Assembly: GCA_943788825.1 (NCBI GenBank)
Contig: CALSRT010000002.1
Span: forward strand, 248,001-312,000
Direction: 5' to 3'
Origin: UBA4582 sp002389265
GTDB lineage: Bacteria; Pseudomonadota; Gammaproteobacteria; Pseudomonadales; Azotimanducaceae
DNA length: 64,000 nt
In this document: positions 34,946-43,497 of the stretch, one piece after another
How the letters are laid out: each line of letters starts with the position of its first letter
Numbering within the stretch: the stretch's first letter is position 1
Position numbers and translations under genes: made by a program
Notes under the pieces: model-generated
The model's input: the letters and a program-made list of their open reading frames with translations, nothing else
Told to the model about the DNA's origin: nothing
Database searches by the model: none

Positions 34946-36097
34946 ATGGAATCAGGATCTGTAGCAATTGTTGGTGCAGCTGAAACCACTGAGCTGGGCA
35001 AAATACCTCATGTCAGCCAAATCCAGTTGCATGCTGATGCGGCCTTGAACGCCCTTAAAGATGCCGGCCTTAAGCTTTCGGATATAGATGGGGTCGCCAC
35101 TGCTGGTGAGTCACCCACTAATCTGGCGCACTATATGGGTATCGTGCCGACCTGGGTGGATGGTACTTCCGTCGGTGGTTGCTCCTTCATGCTCCATGTG
35201 CGTCATGCGGCGGCGGCTATTAACGAGGGTTTGTGTCATACCGTACTCATTACCCATGGCGAGAGCGGCCGATCTAATGTGGGACGTGGCGGCTTTCGAG
35301 GTGGCGGCGGCGGGGCGAGCCTGGCGGGACAATTCGAGGCGCCGTATGGGCTCATGGGACCACCGTCTATCTTCACGATCCCGTTCCTGCGGTATATGAA
35401 GGAAACAGGCACAACTCTTGAGCAGTTGGCCATGGTCGCGGTGGTTCAGCGAGAGTGGGCCGGTCTGAATCCTCGGGCCTCCTACCGCGATCCGCTGACC
35501 GTTGAGCAGGTCATGAATGATCGTATGATTGCTTATCCGTTTACCAAGCTTGAGTGTTGTTTGGTGACTGACGGGGGCGGCGCGCTGATCTTGACCCGCG
35601 CAGACAGAGCCGCTGATTTTCCGCACAAACCAGTATACATTCTGGGTACAGGTGAAAGTGTTGAAACGCCGATGATCAGCCAAATGGCCGACTTCACTAC
35701 TTCCCGCGCTTTTCGCACAGCGGGAAAAAAGGCGTTTGCGGAGGCCGGCATCAAGCACGCTGATGTGGATCATTTGATGATCTATGACGCCTTTGCGCAT
35801 TTACCTTTTTACGGGCTCGAAGATTTAGGTTTTTGTGCGCCGGGAGAAGCGGGCCTGTTTATAGAGGCGCGCAATACCGCTATTGGTGGCATTCTGCCCA
35901 TGAACACCAACGGTGGAGGCTTGAGCTATATGCACTCTGGCATGTACGGTATGTACGCTCTGCAGGAAAGTGTCAGGCAGTTACGCGGGGTTGCGCCAGC
36001 GCAAGTTAAGGATGCCAAAGTATCAGTGTGCCATGGCGTGGGCGGCATGTTTGCAGCCAGTGGCACGATTATCATGGGTAACGAGTCGGTCCAGTGA
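34946..36097 (+). CDS. SCP2-thiolase-like lipid-transfer protein (Ltp2-like)
   Basis: A 383-residue thiolase-superfamily protein. Seen: SVAIVGAAETTELGK start, SVGGCSFMLHVRHAAAAI near 77 where thiolases carry the acylated cysteine, DAFAHLPFYGLEDLG near 273, NTNGGGLSYMHSG near 321 and a C-terminal CHGVGGMF near 366. It lacks the paired catalytic-Cys context of true thiolases, so it is more likely a retro-aldolase or condensing enzyme of the SCP2/Ltp2 group acting with the DUF35 protein directly upstream. Substrate unknown; steroid or fatty-acyl side chains are the family precedent. Confidence 0.85.
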   Translation: MESGSVAIVGAAETTELGKIPHVSQIQLHADAALNALKDAGLKLSDIDGVATAGESPTNLAHYMGIVPTWVDGTSVGGCSFMLHVRHAAAAINEGLCHTVLITHGESGRSNVGRGGFRGGGGGASLAGQFEAPYGLMGPPSIFTIPFLRYMKETGTTLEQLAMVAVVQREWAGLNPRASYRDPLTVEQVMNDRMIAYPFTKLECCLVTDGGGALILTRADRAADFPHKPVYILGTGESVETPMISQMADFTTSRAFRTAGKKAFAEAGIKHADVDHLMIYDAFAHLPFYGLEDLGFCAPGEAGLFIEARNTAIGGILPMNTNGGGLSYMHSGMYGMYALQESVRQLRGVAPAQVKDAKVSVCHGVGGMFAASGTIIMGNESVQ

Positions 36098-37004
36098 AGT
36101 TGCCCCCAGGCTGAATGCCGCGATAAAGGCGCTAGCCCGGACAAAGGCGCCAGCCCAGATAAGGGGCTGCGAGCGATCTGGTTGCGTGTTCTGTGAGTGC
36201 AGAATGGTGGGGTAGCAAGGGGGTTGGCCTCAACTAGCCAGGCGGTACAAAATCTGCATAGCGCTGAAAAACAGCGCCGCAAAGACTGTATAGGCGTACA
36301 GCCTGGCTAGCGAGGGTGCCCAATATACAGCAATTGGTTTGGAATAAAAGTAAGGAACAATGGAAGTTTCTCCCCTTAGGGTGCCTGCTCTTCGAGAACA
36401 TCGCGTTAACATCATGAAATCTCTTTAAATTATCAAACTGCTCGTATTTTAGCGCCATCTCAAGTCTTGATTTGGGTCAGGTAAAAATAGCAGATCTACT
36501 CGGTGGTGGTTTTTTGCTGCTCAAAGGCCTAGCAATTTTTCAATTATGTGAAATAGTAATAGACATCGGTTAAACAGGTGCCGATAATGCTTTAGGCCAC
36601 GTTTATGGCCCGTGTCGACTGGCGCTGATAGGACACGCAAATATCTGCGAAACCGAATTCTCGTTGCTGATACTTACCATGACACAAAACCTGAGGTTCG
36701 TTTTTATCTAGGATTTGGTGCCAGTTTTGATCATGCTACCCAAAATTATCCTGGAAAGGATGAAATTAGCCTTTAAATTCAAAAGTTTGTCACCATATTA
36801 TGGATCTTAACAAAATCGAACCCGAGTAGCTGGCTGGCAGAGCGGTACTGGTCGCGAACACCGCCCATAGGGCGGGGATGGCAGATCATGAGTTTGATGG
36901 CGAGAACTTGAATAGATAAGTTGGACATATGAAAACCAGACATTTTGGTTCTGATACAGCCTTTTCATGCGGTGATACGCATCATTACACGGAGTCCTAG
37001 CCCT
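36098..37004. other. Long gene-poor gap before rpoD
   Basis: The 907 bp between the thiolase gene and rpoD contain no convincing gene. The first 80 bp carry an 18-bp tandem repeat (36122-36175). From about 36420 to 36820 the sequence is visibly more AT-rich than its surroundings. A hydrophobic minus-strand frame (36230-36415, 61 codons) and a plus-strand frame ending at about 36775 (codons VRFYLGFGASFDHA near 36700) look protein-like but have no start or binding site; these may be remnants. A CCGCCC-ATA-GGGCGG hairpin lies near 36862-36876. I could not identify the rpoD promoter. Confidence 0.5.
36122..36175. repeat. 18-bp tandem repeat, about 2.7 copies
   Basis: Units 36122-36139 (GATAAAGGCGCTAGCCCG), 36140-36157 (two to three changes) and 36158-36175 (degenerate). 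Sits 25 bp after the thiolase stop. Confidence 0.7.
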
Positions 37005-38933
37005 ATGACTAGCAATGCACGCGAAGGCGATTTCGATTCTATTTTGGAAGACGATACTCTTGAGGATGCGACTCAAAACTTCGACGATGTTTTGTCACAG
37101 TCGCGGTCAATGATCGAAGGTTCAGAATCAGAATCAGAGGACGATGAGGAAGCGACTGACCAGTCAAAGATTAAAGTGCTGATCACTAAAGGTAAGGATC
37201 AGGGCTATTTGACCTATGATCAGTTAACCGAAGTGCTGCCCGCCAGCATCATTGAGTCCGACGAATTTGAAAACATCGTACAGATGTTTGATGAGATGGA
37301 TATTACGGTTTACGAACAGGCGCCAGAAAATGACAGCCTCTCGGACCGCACTGGCGAGGAAGTGAATACTGACTCCAATATTATCGGTTCCATGGAATCT
37401 GTGGTCGGTAAGACTATGGATCCAGTCCGTATGTATATGCGTGAAATGGGGACGGTACCCTTGCTGACCCGTGAAGGCGAAATTGTTATTGCCAAGCGAA
37501 TTGAAGAAGGTCTGCGGGAGACCATGGCGATACTGGCCCGTTACCCCGGCAACGTCGCCAGAATACTGGCGGTCTACGATCAAGTTATCGCCGATGAGGC
37601 TGACCTGGCGACTGTTCTCAGCGGTTTCCTTGACCCGGAAGATATCATTCCAGACATGTCCCTGGTGGCCGAGGCAAAATCCAGTGGTAATTATGAAGCC
37701 AGTGAGCACGAAGAGAAGAAGGGCCTTGACCTGGAGCTGACCCATCGACGCTTCGCGGGTATTCGTAAAGCGTTGACAAAATACGAAAAAGTGCTCGCCA
37801 AAGAAGGCCACGGCGCCAAGTCCAAGAAGGCCATGGATGATCTTGCCGAATGTTTCTGTGTTCTAAAACTGGTACCGGCATTGATGGACCCCCTGTTGGA
37901 CGGGGTGCGCTCAGAAATGCAAAAAATTCGTGATCAAGAAAAGCTGGTTCGAGAATTGTGTGTTGCCAAGTCGGGTATGCCGCGAGAATTGTTTATTAGC
38001 CTTTATGTGAACCATGAAAATGACATTGATTGGCTTGACCAACAAATAAAGGCTGGAGAGCCCTGGTCCGATTCGCTGGTGAGGTATCGCGTATCGGTAC
38101 GTCACGCGCTAAAAACCGTGAAACGGATCTCCGATCGAACAGGTTTGGAAATCTCCGAAATCAAAGACATCAACCGACGTCTGTTCATGGCGGTTGGCAA
38201 AACTCGAGCCGCCAAAAAAGACATGATCGAGGCAAACCTGCGGCTGGTGATCTCCATTGCGAAAAAATACACCAATCGTGGTTTACATTTCCTCGATTTG
38301 ATTCAGGAAGGCAATATCGGCCTGATGAAGGCGGTTGATAAGTTTGAATATCGGCGGGGGTTCAAGTTTTCAACCTATGCTACTTGGTGGATTCGACAAG
38401 CGATCACACGCTCAATCTCCGACTTAGCCCGCACCATTCGAGTGCCGGTGCATATGATGGAAACAGTGAATAAGCTCAATCGTCTGACTCGCCAGCTTAT
38501 TCAAGAGCTGGGTAGGGCACCGACCATTGAAGAGCTTGCGATCAAGATGGAGCTGCCAGAAGACAAAGTACTCAAGGCGCTGGATGTTGCCAAACAGCCG
38601 ATTTCCCTGGAAACCCCAGTGGGTGACGATGACGATTCAACCATGTGGAATCTGGTCAGCGATACTTCTGCCGAGTCACCATTGGATCACGCGACAGATG
38701 AAGGGTTGAAGGAGACGACGACCAATGTCCTGACTGCGTTAACTGACCGTGAGGCTAAAGTGCTGCGAATGAGGTTCGGTATTGATATGAATACTGACCA
38801 CACGCTCGAAGAGGTCGGTCGTCAGTTCTCTGTGACTCGGGAGCGAATTCGACAAATCGAAGCAAAGGCCCTACGCAAGCTGCGGCATCCTGCGCGATCA
38901 GAACAGCTGCGCAGCTTTATTGACGCCAGCTAA
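37005..38933 (+). CDS. rpoD: RNA polymerase primary sigma factor (sigma-70)
   Basis: Housekeeping sigma factor, 642 residues from MTSNAREGDFDSILEDD. Order: acidic N-terminus, region 1.1 (about 50-110), region 1.2 MDPVRMYMREMG near 140, the proteobacterial non-conserved region with a charged stretch, region 2 with DLIQEGNIGLMKAVDKFEYRRGFKFSTYATWWIRQAI, region 3, and region 4.2 TLEEVGRQFSVTRERIRQIE. The frame extends 20 codons upstream; the chosen start fits the family. The usual neighbours rpsU and dnaG are missing. A strong terminator follows. Confidence 0.97.
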   Translation: MTSNAREGDFDSILEDDTLEDATQNFDDVLSQSRSMIEGSESESEDDEEATDQSKIKVLITKGKDQGYLTYDQLTEVLPASIIESDEFENIVQMFDEMDITVYEQAPENDSLSDRTGEEVNTDSNIIGSMESVVGKTMDPVRMYMREMGTVPLLTREGEIVIAKRIEEGLRETMAILARYPGNVARILAVYDQVIADEADLATVLSGFLDPEDIIPDMSLVAEAKSSGNYEASEHEEKKGLDLELTHRRFAGIRKALTKYEKVLAKEGHGAKSKKAMDDLAECFCVLKLVPALMDPLLDGVRSEMQKIRDQEKLVRELCVAKSGMPRELFISLYVNHENDIDWLDQQIKAGEPWSDSLVRYRVSVRHALKTVKRISDRTGLEISEIKDINRRLFMAVGKTRAAKKDMIEANLRLVISIAKKYTNRGLHFLDLIQEGNIGLMKAVDKFEYRRGFKFSTYATWWIRQAITRSISDLARTIRVPVHMMETVNKLNRLTRQLIQELGRAPTIEELAIKMELPEDKVLKALDVAKQPISLETPVGDDDDSTMWNLVSDTSAESPLDHATDEGLKETTTNVLTALTDREAKVLRMRFGIDMNTDHTLEEVGRQFSVTRERIRQIEAKALRKLRHPARSEQLRSFIDAS

Positions 38934-38962
38934 GAAGGACTACGTTGAGTCGTGTGTGAAGC

Positions 38963-38994
38963 AAAAAAACGCACCGATGGGTGCGTTTTTTTTT
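38963..38994. terminator. Bidirectional intrinsic terminator after rpoD
   Basis: CGCACC (38970-38975), loop GATG, GGTGCG (38980-38985), followed by nine T and preceded by seven A. It can stop rpoD transcripts and, on the other strand, those of the convergent TPR gene. Confidence 0.9.
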
Positions 38995-39006
38995 GCCTGA
39001 GCTGGG

Positions 39007-39819
39007 TCATTTAGACCCCATGGCGGACTCTATTTTTTCGCGCAGCGCCTTGGTTGCATCTGCTTTCGGGTCATTCCAGGCGTGGTGGCGCTGCTCATAT
39101 TCAGACAAGGTGGCCAAAGCAGCGCCATAATTTTGTTGCGTGAGTTGAAAGTTGGCTAGCGCAAATAATGGGAATGCACGCTCCTGAATACGCTGGCTGG
39201 CAGTCTGATACAGCGCTTGGGCCTGTTCGACCTGCTTTTCCTTGTTCGATAAACTGGCCTGGGCGAGCATGGCCCAATCGGGGTTGAGTGCTTCAAGTCG
39301 AGGCAGCTCGGCTTTGGCTTTGTCCAGATCTCCACCCGCGAAAGCCGGTGCTGTGATATAAAAACTGATAACCGCGTAGAGTCCCTCAACATGCTTTGGG
39401 TCAAGTTGTACGACGGTGAGCCAGGAGGCCAATGCAGCTTTAGCCGTGGCGATCTTCCGAAACACGCTCACCTCAGAGACGCGTGCGACGGTTATCGAGC
39501 CCATCAAATAATGTCCCTCTATGTGCTCAGGGTGGTCTTTCAAAAGTGCCTCAAGGGACTTCTCGGCAGCCTTGAAGTCGCCTGCATGGTACTGACTGCG
39601 CCCCAGGTAGTAGAGCGCGGCAGGATTCTTCGGATGTGCTTTGGCGAAGATCTCAAGTTGGCGCAGTGAGTCACTGTATTGAGCGTTATCGAAGGCTTGC
39701 AGTGCCGCCGCCAAGTCGTCGGCTTTGGTGCCAGCGCTGCACAGGACAAGCAAGACAATGATGATTCGAACCGAAGGACCAATTATGGGATAGCGAGGGT
39801 CTATTTGGGTTGCCATCAT
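39007..39819 (-). CDS. Exported TPR-repeat protein
   Basis: A 270-residue protein with an N-terminal hydrophobic segment (IIIVLLVLCSAGTKA, about 18-33) that looks like a signal peptide or anchor. TPR motifs follow, e.g. NPAALYYLGRSQYHAGDFKAAEKSLEALLKDHPEHIEGHYLMGSI (about 48-92) and another set around 190-240. No catalytic motif. TPR proteins usually scaffold complexes; the partner is unknown. Start can be either of the two consecutive ATGs (39819 or 39816). Convergent with rpoD, sharing its terminator. Confidence 0.8.
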   Translation of the reverse strand: MMATQIDPRYPIIGPSVRIIIVLLVLCSAGTKADDLAAALQAFDNAQYSDSLRQLEIFAKAHPKNPAALYYLGRSQYHAGDFKAAEKSLEALLKDHPEHIEGHYLMGSITVARVSEVSVFRKIATAKAALASWLTVVQLDPKHVEGLYAVISFYITAPAFAGGDLDKAKAELPRLEALNPDWAMLAQASLSNKEKQVEQAQALYQTASQRIQERAFPLFALANFQLTQQNYGAALATLSEYEQRHHAWNDPKADATKALREKIESAMGSK

Positions 39820-39974
39820 GTGCTGCTCTCATGGTTGCTAGTTGGGTTGGATGAGGTTAGACAGGGTACTACGCTGAGAATAGGCGCCCAGATGAGTGTC
39901 CGTTAACATCAGGCTGAATTCCGAAGCAATTTCGTGTACTATAGCGGGTCAATCCTAACCACGAAAGGTTTCCT

Positions 39975-40175
39975 ATGGCTGGCAAGCCTAAGACCGCACC
40001 GGCAAAGAAGAAGCAGCCAGCGGCATCAGAAACATCTCTGTCCATCGCCGAACAAACGGAGGCTTTCGTTAAGTCCGGCGGTACGATCAATGAAATCAAG
40101 TCTGGTGTCAGTGGCCAGCAGAGCGTTGCGGGACCTAAGCATATTTCACTCGGTAACAAACCTCGAGCCACTTAG
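39975..40175 (+). CDS. Small basic protein of unknown function
   Basis: A 66-residue protein with a Lys/Pro/Ala-rich N-terminus (AGKPKTAPAKKKQPA), a central helix (SIAEQTEAFVKSGG) and a tail with INEIKSGVSG and ISLGNKPR. AAAGG lies about 7 nt before the ATG and a strong intrinsic terminator follows directly, so it is a self-contained gene. I do not recognise the family; the basic tail with a short structured core suggests a nucleic-acid or RNA polymerase binding protein, which is a guess. Confidence 0.75.
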   Translation: MAGKPKTAPAKKKQPAASETSLSIAEQTEAFVKSGGTINEIKSGVSGQQSVAGPKHISLGNKPRAT

Positions 40176-40208
40176 GGTCGCAGTGTTGGATTTGATCAGT
40201 GAACAAAA

Positions 40209-40235
40209 AAGGACAGCCTAGGCTGTCCTTTTTTT
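40209..40235 (+). terminator. Intrinsic terminator after the small basic protein gene
   Basis: GGACAGCC (40211-40218), TA, GGCTGTCC (40221-40228) followed by seven T and preceded by a run of A; may also act for aceA on the other strand. Confidence 0.9.
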
Positions 40236-40270
40236 GGTCTGCGCTTTTGGTCTGCGTGCTTTAAGGATGG

Positions 40271-40306
40271 CCTGCGGCGCCGTAGGTCGACCAATGGCGC
40301 CGCAGG
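40271..40306. repeat. Perfect 11-bp inverted repeat downstream of aceA
   Basis: CCTGCGGCGCC (40271-40281) and GGCGCCGCAGG (40296-40306) with a 14-nt loop, 8 bp beyond the aceA stop. No T-run; it could protect the 3' end of the aceA mRNA or be an extragenic palindromic element. Confidence 0.7.
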
Positions 40307-40313
40307 TAAATGC

Positions 40314-41915
40314 TTAGAACTGGTTCATGGTGTTATCTTTACCACCGGCCAGCAATGCATTATCGCCTGAAAAGTATTCTTTATGGTCGTCACCAATGTT
40401 GGAACCAGCCAGATCCTGGTGCTTGACTGACGCCATATCTCGCCGAATTTCCTGACGTTGGACGTCCCTGACATAGGCGAGCATCCCTAGATCACCGAAG
40501 TAACCTTCACTGAGAATGTCTGTGCCCAATGCCGTTTCGTGATAAGTGGGCAACGTGATCAGGTGGTGGAAAATACCAGCTTCCCGTGCAGAGTCTTGTT
40601 GGAAGTTTTGGACGAGGGCGTCAGCGGTTGCTGCGAGCTCAGTGCTATCAAGCTCAGCCGCCATCAGGCCCCGTGGTGTCACCGCAGGATCTGGGTAAGC
40701 CGTCAGATCTTTGCCCGCTGCTTGCCATTCGCCATAAACCTGCTCACGAAACGCCAGAGTCCAGTTAAACGACGGCGAGTTGTTGTAGACGAGCTTGGCG
40801 TTTGGTATATGCTTGCGAATTTCACTGACCATCGCTGCGATTTGTGCGACGTTTGGCTTCTCGGTTTCGATCCAGAGCAGATCTGCACCGTGGTTGAGGC
40901 TAGTGACGCAATCAAGAACAACGCGATCAAAACCGGTACCTTCACGGAAGGAGTAGAGCCCGTTATCGAGACGAATAGGCTTTACCAACTTGCCATTCTG
41001 GTGGATCGCAATATCATTTTCCTTTAGCTCGCTGAGATCGTTGATCGCATTGGTTTCCAGGAATGAGTTGTACTGGCTGGCCAGGTCCCCGGCTTCCTTC
41101 GAGACCGGGATTTTTTGGGTCAAGCTGGCGCCGAGTGAGTCGGTTCGAGCGACAATAATGCCATTCTCAACGCCAAGCTCAAGAAACGCATAGCGAATCG
41201 CGTTGATCTTGGAGAGGAAATCTTCGTGCGGGACGGTGACTTTGCCGGCCTGGTGTCCGCATTGCTTCGCATCAGACACTTGGTTTTCTACCTGGATGGC
41301 GCAAGCCCCGGCTTCGATCATCTTCTTGGCTAGCAGGTAAGTGGCTTCTTCATTACCAAAACCGGCATCGATATCGGCGATAATTGGCACGACATGGGTT
41401 TGAAAATTATCGATCTGGTGAATGATGCTTTCGACATCACCGCCATTGGCGCGAGCTTCGTCCAAGGCGATAAAAATGTGTCGCAGTTCACGGGCGTCGG
41501 CCTGCTTGAGGAACGTATAAATTTCTTCGATCAATGCAGGTACTGAGGTCTTTTCATGCATGCTCTGGTCTGGCAAAGGCCCGAACTGTGAGCGTAATGC
41601 CGCAACCATCCAACCACTGAGGTAAATGTAGCTCTTATCCATGGTGCCGCGGTGTTTCTTCACTGACATCGCCAGTTGCTGGGCCGTGAAGCCATGCCAG
41701 CAGCCCAATGACTGGGTATATTGCGAGGAATCCAGATCATAATCTGCCATATCTTTGCGCATGATGTCTGCCGTATAGCGCGCAATATCCAGGCCGGTCT
41801 TAAAGCGATTCTGTAAGTCCATGCGGGTCGCAAATTCTGGATTAATGCCGTTCCAGGTTGACTGGGCGTTGCGAAGTTTTGCAAATGCCTCGATGTTCTG
41901 CAGATAATTAGACAT
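40314..41915 (-). CDS. aceA: Isocitrate lyase, long form
   Basis: Glyoxylate shunt enzyme splitting isocitrate to glyoxylate and succinate, 533 residues from MSNYLQNIEAFAKLR, the length of the Pseudomonas-type ICL (E. coli is 434). Catalytic SDAKQCGH near 211 corresponds to KKCGH. IIADIDAGFGNEE near 178 and YNNSPSFNW near 399 are metal and substrate regions. AAGGAA precedes the ATG. It implies growth on acetate, fatty acids or alkanes, which fits the acyl-CoA synthetase and P450. Glyoxylate partner aceB/glcB is not in the window. Confidence 0.95.
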   Translation of the reverse strand: MSNYLQNIEAFAKLRNAQSTWNGINPEFATRMDLQNRFKTGLDIARYTADIMRKDMADYDLDSSQYTQSLGCWHGFTAQQLAMSVKKHRGTMDKSYIYLSGWMVAALRSQFGPLPDQSMHEKTSVPALIEEIYTFLKQADARELRHIFIALDEARANGGDVESIIHQIDNFQTHVVPIIADIDAGFGNEEATYLLAKKMIEAGACAIQVENQVSDAKQCGHQAGKVTVPHEDFLSKINAIRYAFLELGVENGIIVARTDSLGASLTQKIPVSKEAGDLASQYNSFLETNAINDLSELKENDIAIHQNGKLVKPIRLDNGLYSFREGTGFDRVVLDCVTSLNHGADLLWIETEKPNVAQIAAMVSEIRKHIPNAKLVYNNSPSFNWTLAFREQVYGEWQAAGKDLTAYPDPAVTPRGLMAAELDSTELAATADALVQNFQQDSAREAGIFHHLITLPTYHETALGTDILSEGYFGDLGMLAYVRDVQRQEIRRDMASVKHQDLAGSNIGDDHKEYFSGDNALLAGGKDNTMNQF

Positions 41916-42066
41916 GGGGGTTCCTTGTTGGAAAAATAAAAGACTAGCGAGTAAAGAGCGCGACAATGTAACAGTGCAGGAGAAAGAAGTTAATGGAATA
42001 TTTGGATACTAATACATTCCTAAATTTCATCGATTAATCTCACTCTGCCGCCCTGCGCCCTGCAAA

Positions 42067-42105
42067 GCAGGTGAGTTAAGCAGGTGAGTTAAGCAGGTTG
42101 GTTAG
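42067..42105. repeat. 13-bp tandem repeat, three copies
   Basis: GCAGGTGAGTTAA at 42067-42079 and 42080-42092 exactly, and a third degenerate copy 42093-42105. It lies between aceA and cbpM, just after the cbpM stop. Confidence 0.8.
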
Positions 42106-42117
42106 GCTGGCGATAGG

Positions 42118-42399
42118 CTAGTTGTGAAGCCTTTGGACCAGCTGTTCGAAATGGTACAAGCGGCGCTGCAAATGTCGGTTTTGATCAAGCAGATCGAGTA
42201 CCAGGGCCACACCTTGAAGGTTAAGGTCGAGATCCTGTTGCAGGCGTCGTGCTTTGATACAGCGCAAGACCTGTTCGCTGTCGAACTGGCCACTGGCCAG
42301 TGTTTCAATGATGCCAATATTGACCAGTTCATGGATATCTTCTCGTGCCAGCTGGGTGGCTTGACAAAATTCCGTCATGGTTAAGATGTCGACGCTCAT
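42118..42399 (-). CDS. cbpM: Chaperone modulator CbpM
   Basis: Small MerR-like protein (93 residues) that binds the J domain of CbpA and inhibits its co-chaperone and DNA-binding activity. Seen: TEFCQATQLAREDIHELVNIGIIE near 8-32 and a C-terminal helix LDLLDQNRHLQRRLYHFEQLVQRL. It follows cbpA and overlaps its last base, the standard cbpAM operon. Confidence 0.88.
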   Translation of the reverse strand: MSVDILTMTEFCQATQLAREDIHELVNIGIIETLASGQFDSEQVLRCIKARRLQQDLDLNLQGVALVLDLLDQNRHLQRRLYHFEQLVQRLHN

Positions 42400-43298
42400 T
42401 ATTTCGCCCTAGTCCTGGGGTTAAAACCTGAGAAGCTGGCGGCGAGTGTTTCAAAGGCGGCGCGCTCAGCATCTGTCGTTGCCTTGGGATTTACCAGTTT
42501 TAAGACCACGATTTGATCGCCAGTCTTTGCCAGGCCTTTGCCTTTTAGACGCAGACGACTGCCATTTTGACTATTGACGGGAATCCGCAATTTAACGCGA
42601 CCGCCAAGAGTCGGCACCTCGATATTGTCACCGAGCGCCGCTTCCCAGGGTGACACAGGTAGGACCAGCACAATGTCTCGGCCATCCACTTCAAATTGTG
42701 GGTGCGGCGCATACTCGATCTGTAAATAAAGATCGCCGGCATCACCCTTGCCAGCGCCGGGTTCGCCCTGACCGCGCAGACGAAGCTCTTTGCCGCTGCC
42801 GATGCCAGCTGGAATCTTAACGTTAATGGTCTTTTCGCCCCGTTGGGTTTGCAGACGAATTTGTTTCTCGCCGCCATTGTGGGCCTCCTCCAGACTGATC
42901 TTGATGGAGTAGTGCAAATCCCTGCCTGGTTGACGAAAGCCCTGGGTGCCGGCAAATCCGCCCTTATTGAAGCCCCCGCTGCCAAAGATTGAGCTGAGAA
43001 TATCCTCGAACCGCGCATCACCACGAAAGTCGTGCTGATCAAATCGAAAACCTTGATCGGCGCCCTGTCGTCCCTGGCTGTTCACATAGATTCTCAGTTC
43101 GTCGTATTCAGCCCGCTTGGCTGGGTCCTTGAGTATTTCATACGCTTCACTGACGGCCTGGAAGCGCGCTTGGGCGTCTTCCTCCATGCTGACATCGGGA
43201 TGGTACTTGCGCGCGAGTTTCTTGAAGGCGCGCTTGATCTCTTCTTGAGTCGCCGTAGGCTCAATGCCGAGCACTGCGTAATAGTCGGTAAATTCCAC
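42399..43298 (-). CDS. cbpA: Curved DNA-binding protein / DnaJ-like co-chaperone CbpA
   Basis: J-domain co-chaperone of 299 residues. J domain 1-70 with the HPD motif in ARKYHPDVSMEED, Gly/Phe-rich linker (RFDQHDFRG to GFAGTQGF, about 85-120), then two beta C-terminal domains; no zinc-finger cysteines, which separates it from DnaJ. It stimulates DnaK and can bind curved DNA in stationary phase. Start is GTG. About 200 bp upstream, after the helicase gene, shows no gene. Confidence 0.93.
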   Translation of the reverse strand: MEFTDYYAVLGIEPTATQEEIKRAFKKLARKYHPDVSMEEDAQARFQAVSEAYEILKDPAKRAEYDELRIYVNSQGRQGADQGFRFDQHDFRGDARFEDILSSIFGSGGFNKGGFAGTQGFRQPGRDLHYSIKISLEEAHNGGEKQIRLQTQRGEKTINVKIPAGIGSGKELRLRGQGEPGAGKGDAGDLYLQIEYAPHPQFEVDGRDIVLVLPVSPWEAALGDNIEVPTLGGRVKLRIPVNSQNGSRLRLKGKGLAKTGDQIVVLKLVNPKATTDAERAAFETLAASFSGFNPRTRAK

Positions 43299-43497
43299 AA
43301 TAGTACTGTCTTATTTTGAGTGAGCGTCACGATTCTTAGTGCAGTTTGACCACAGATCAAATCTTGTAGAAAAGCTGCTCGAGATCGAGGCAAGGTCTAG
43401 CCTTGCCTATGACGAGATATCCGGATTATCAGGGGTGTCAGTTGATATTCAAAGGGGTGATGAGGCGCTGATTGCGCTAAATCAAGAAAGCGTTAGG

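Noticed and set aside
36286..36301. CTGT-N8-ACAG resembling a LexA box, inside a hydrophobic minus-strand frame (36230-36415)
   Set aside because: About one such match is expected by chance in 64 kb, the frame lacks a good binding site, and the box lies inside the frame rather than at its promoter.
36640..36775. Plus-strand frame with outer-membrane-like codons (VRFYLGFGASFDHA)
   Set aside because: No start codon and stops upstream in short range; at best a remnant.
36838..36880. GC-rich stretch that first looked like a tRNA or rRNA fragment
   Set aside because: No cloverleaf, no T-loop sequence; only a short CCGCCC/GGGCGG hairpin.
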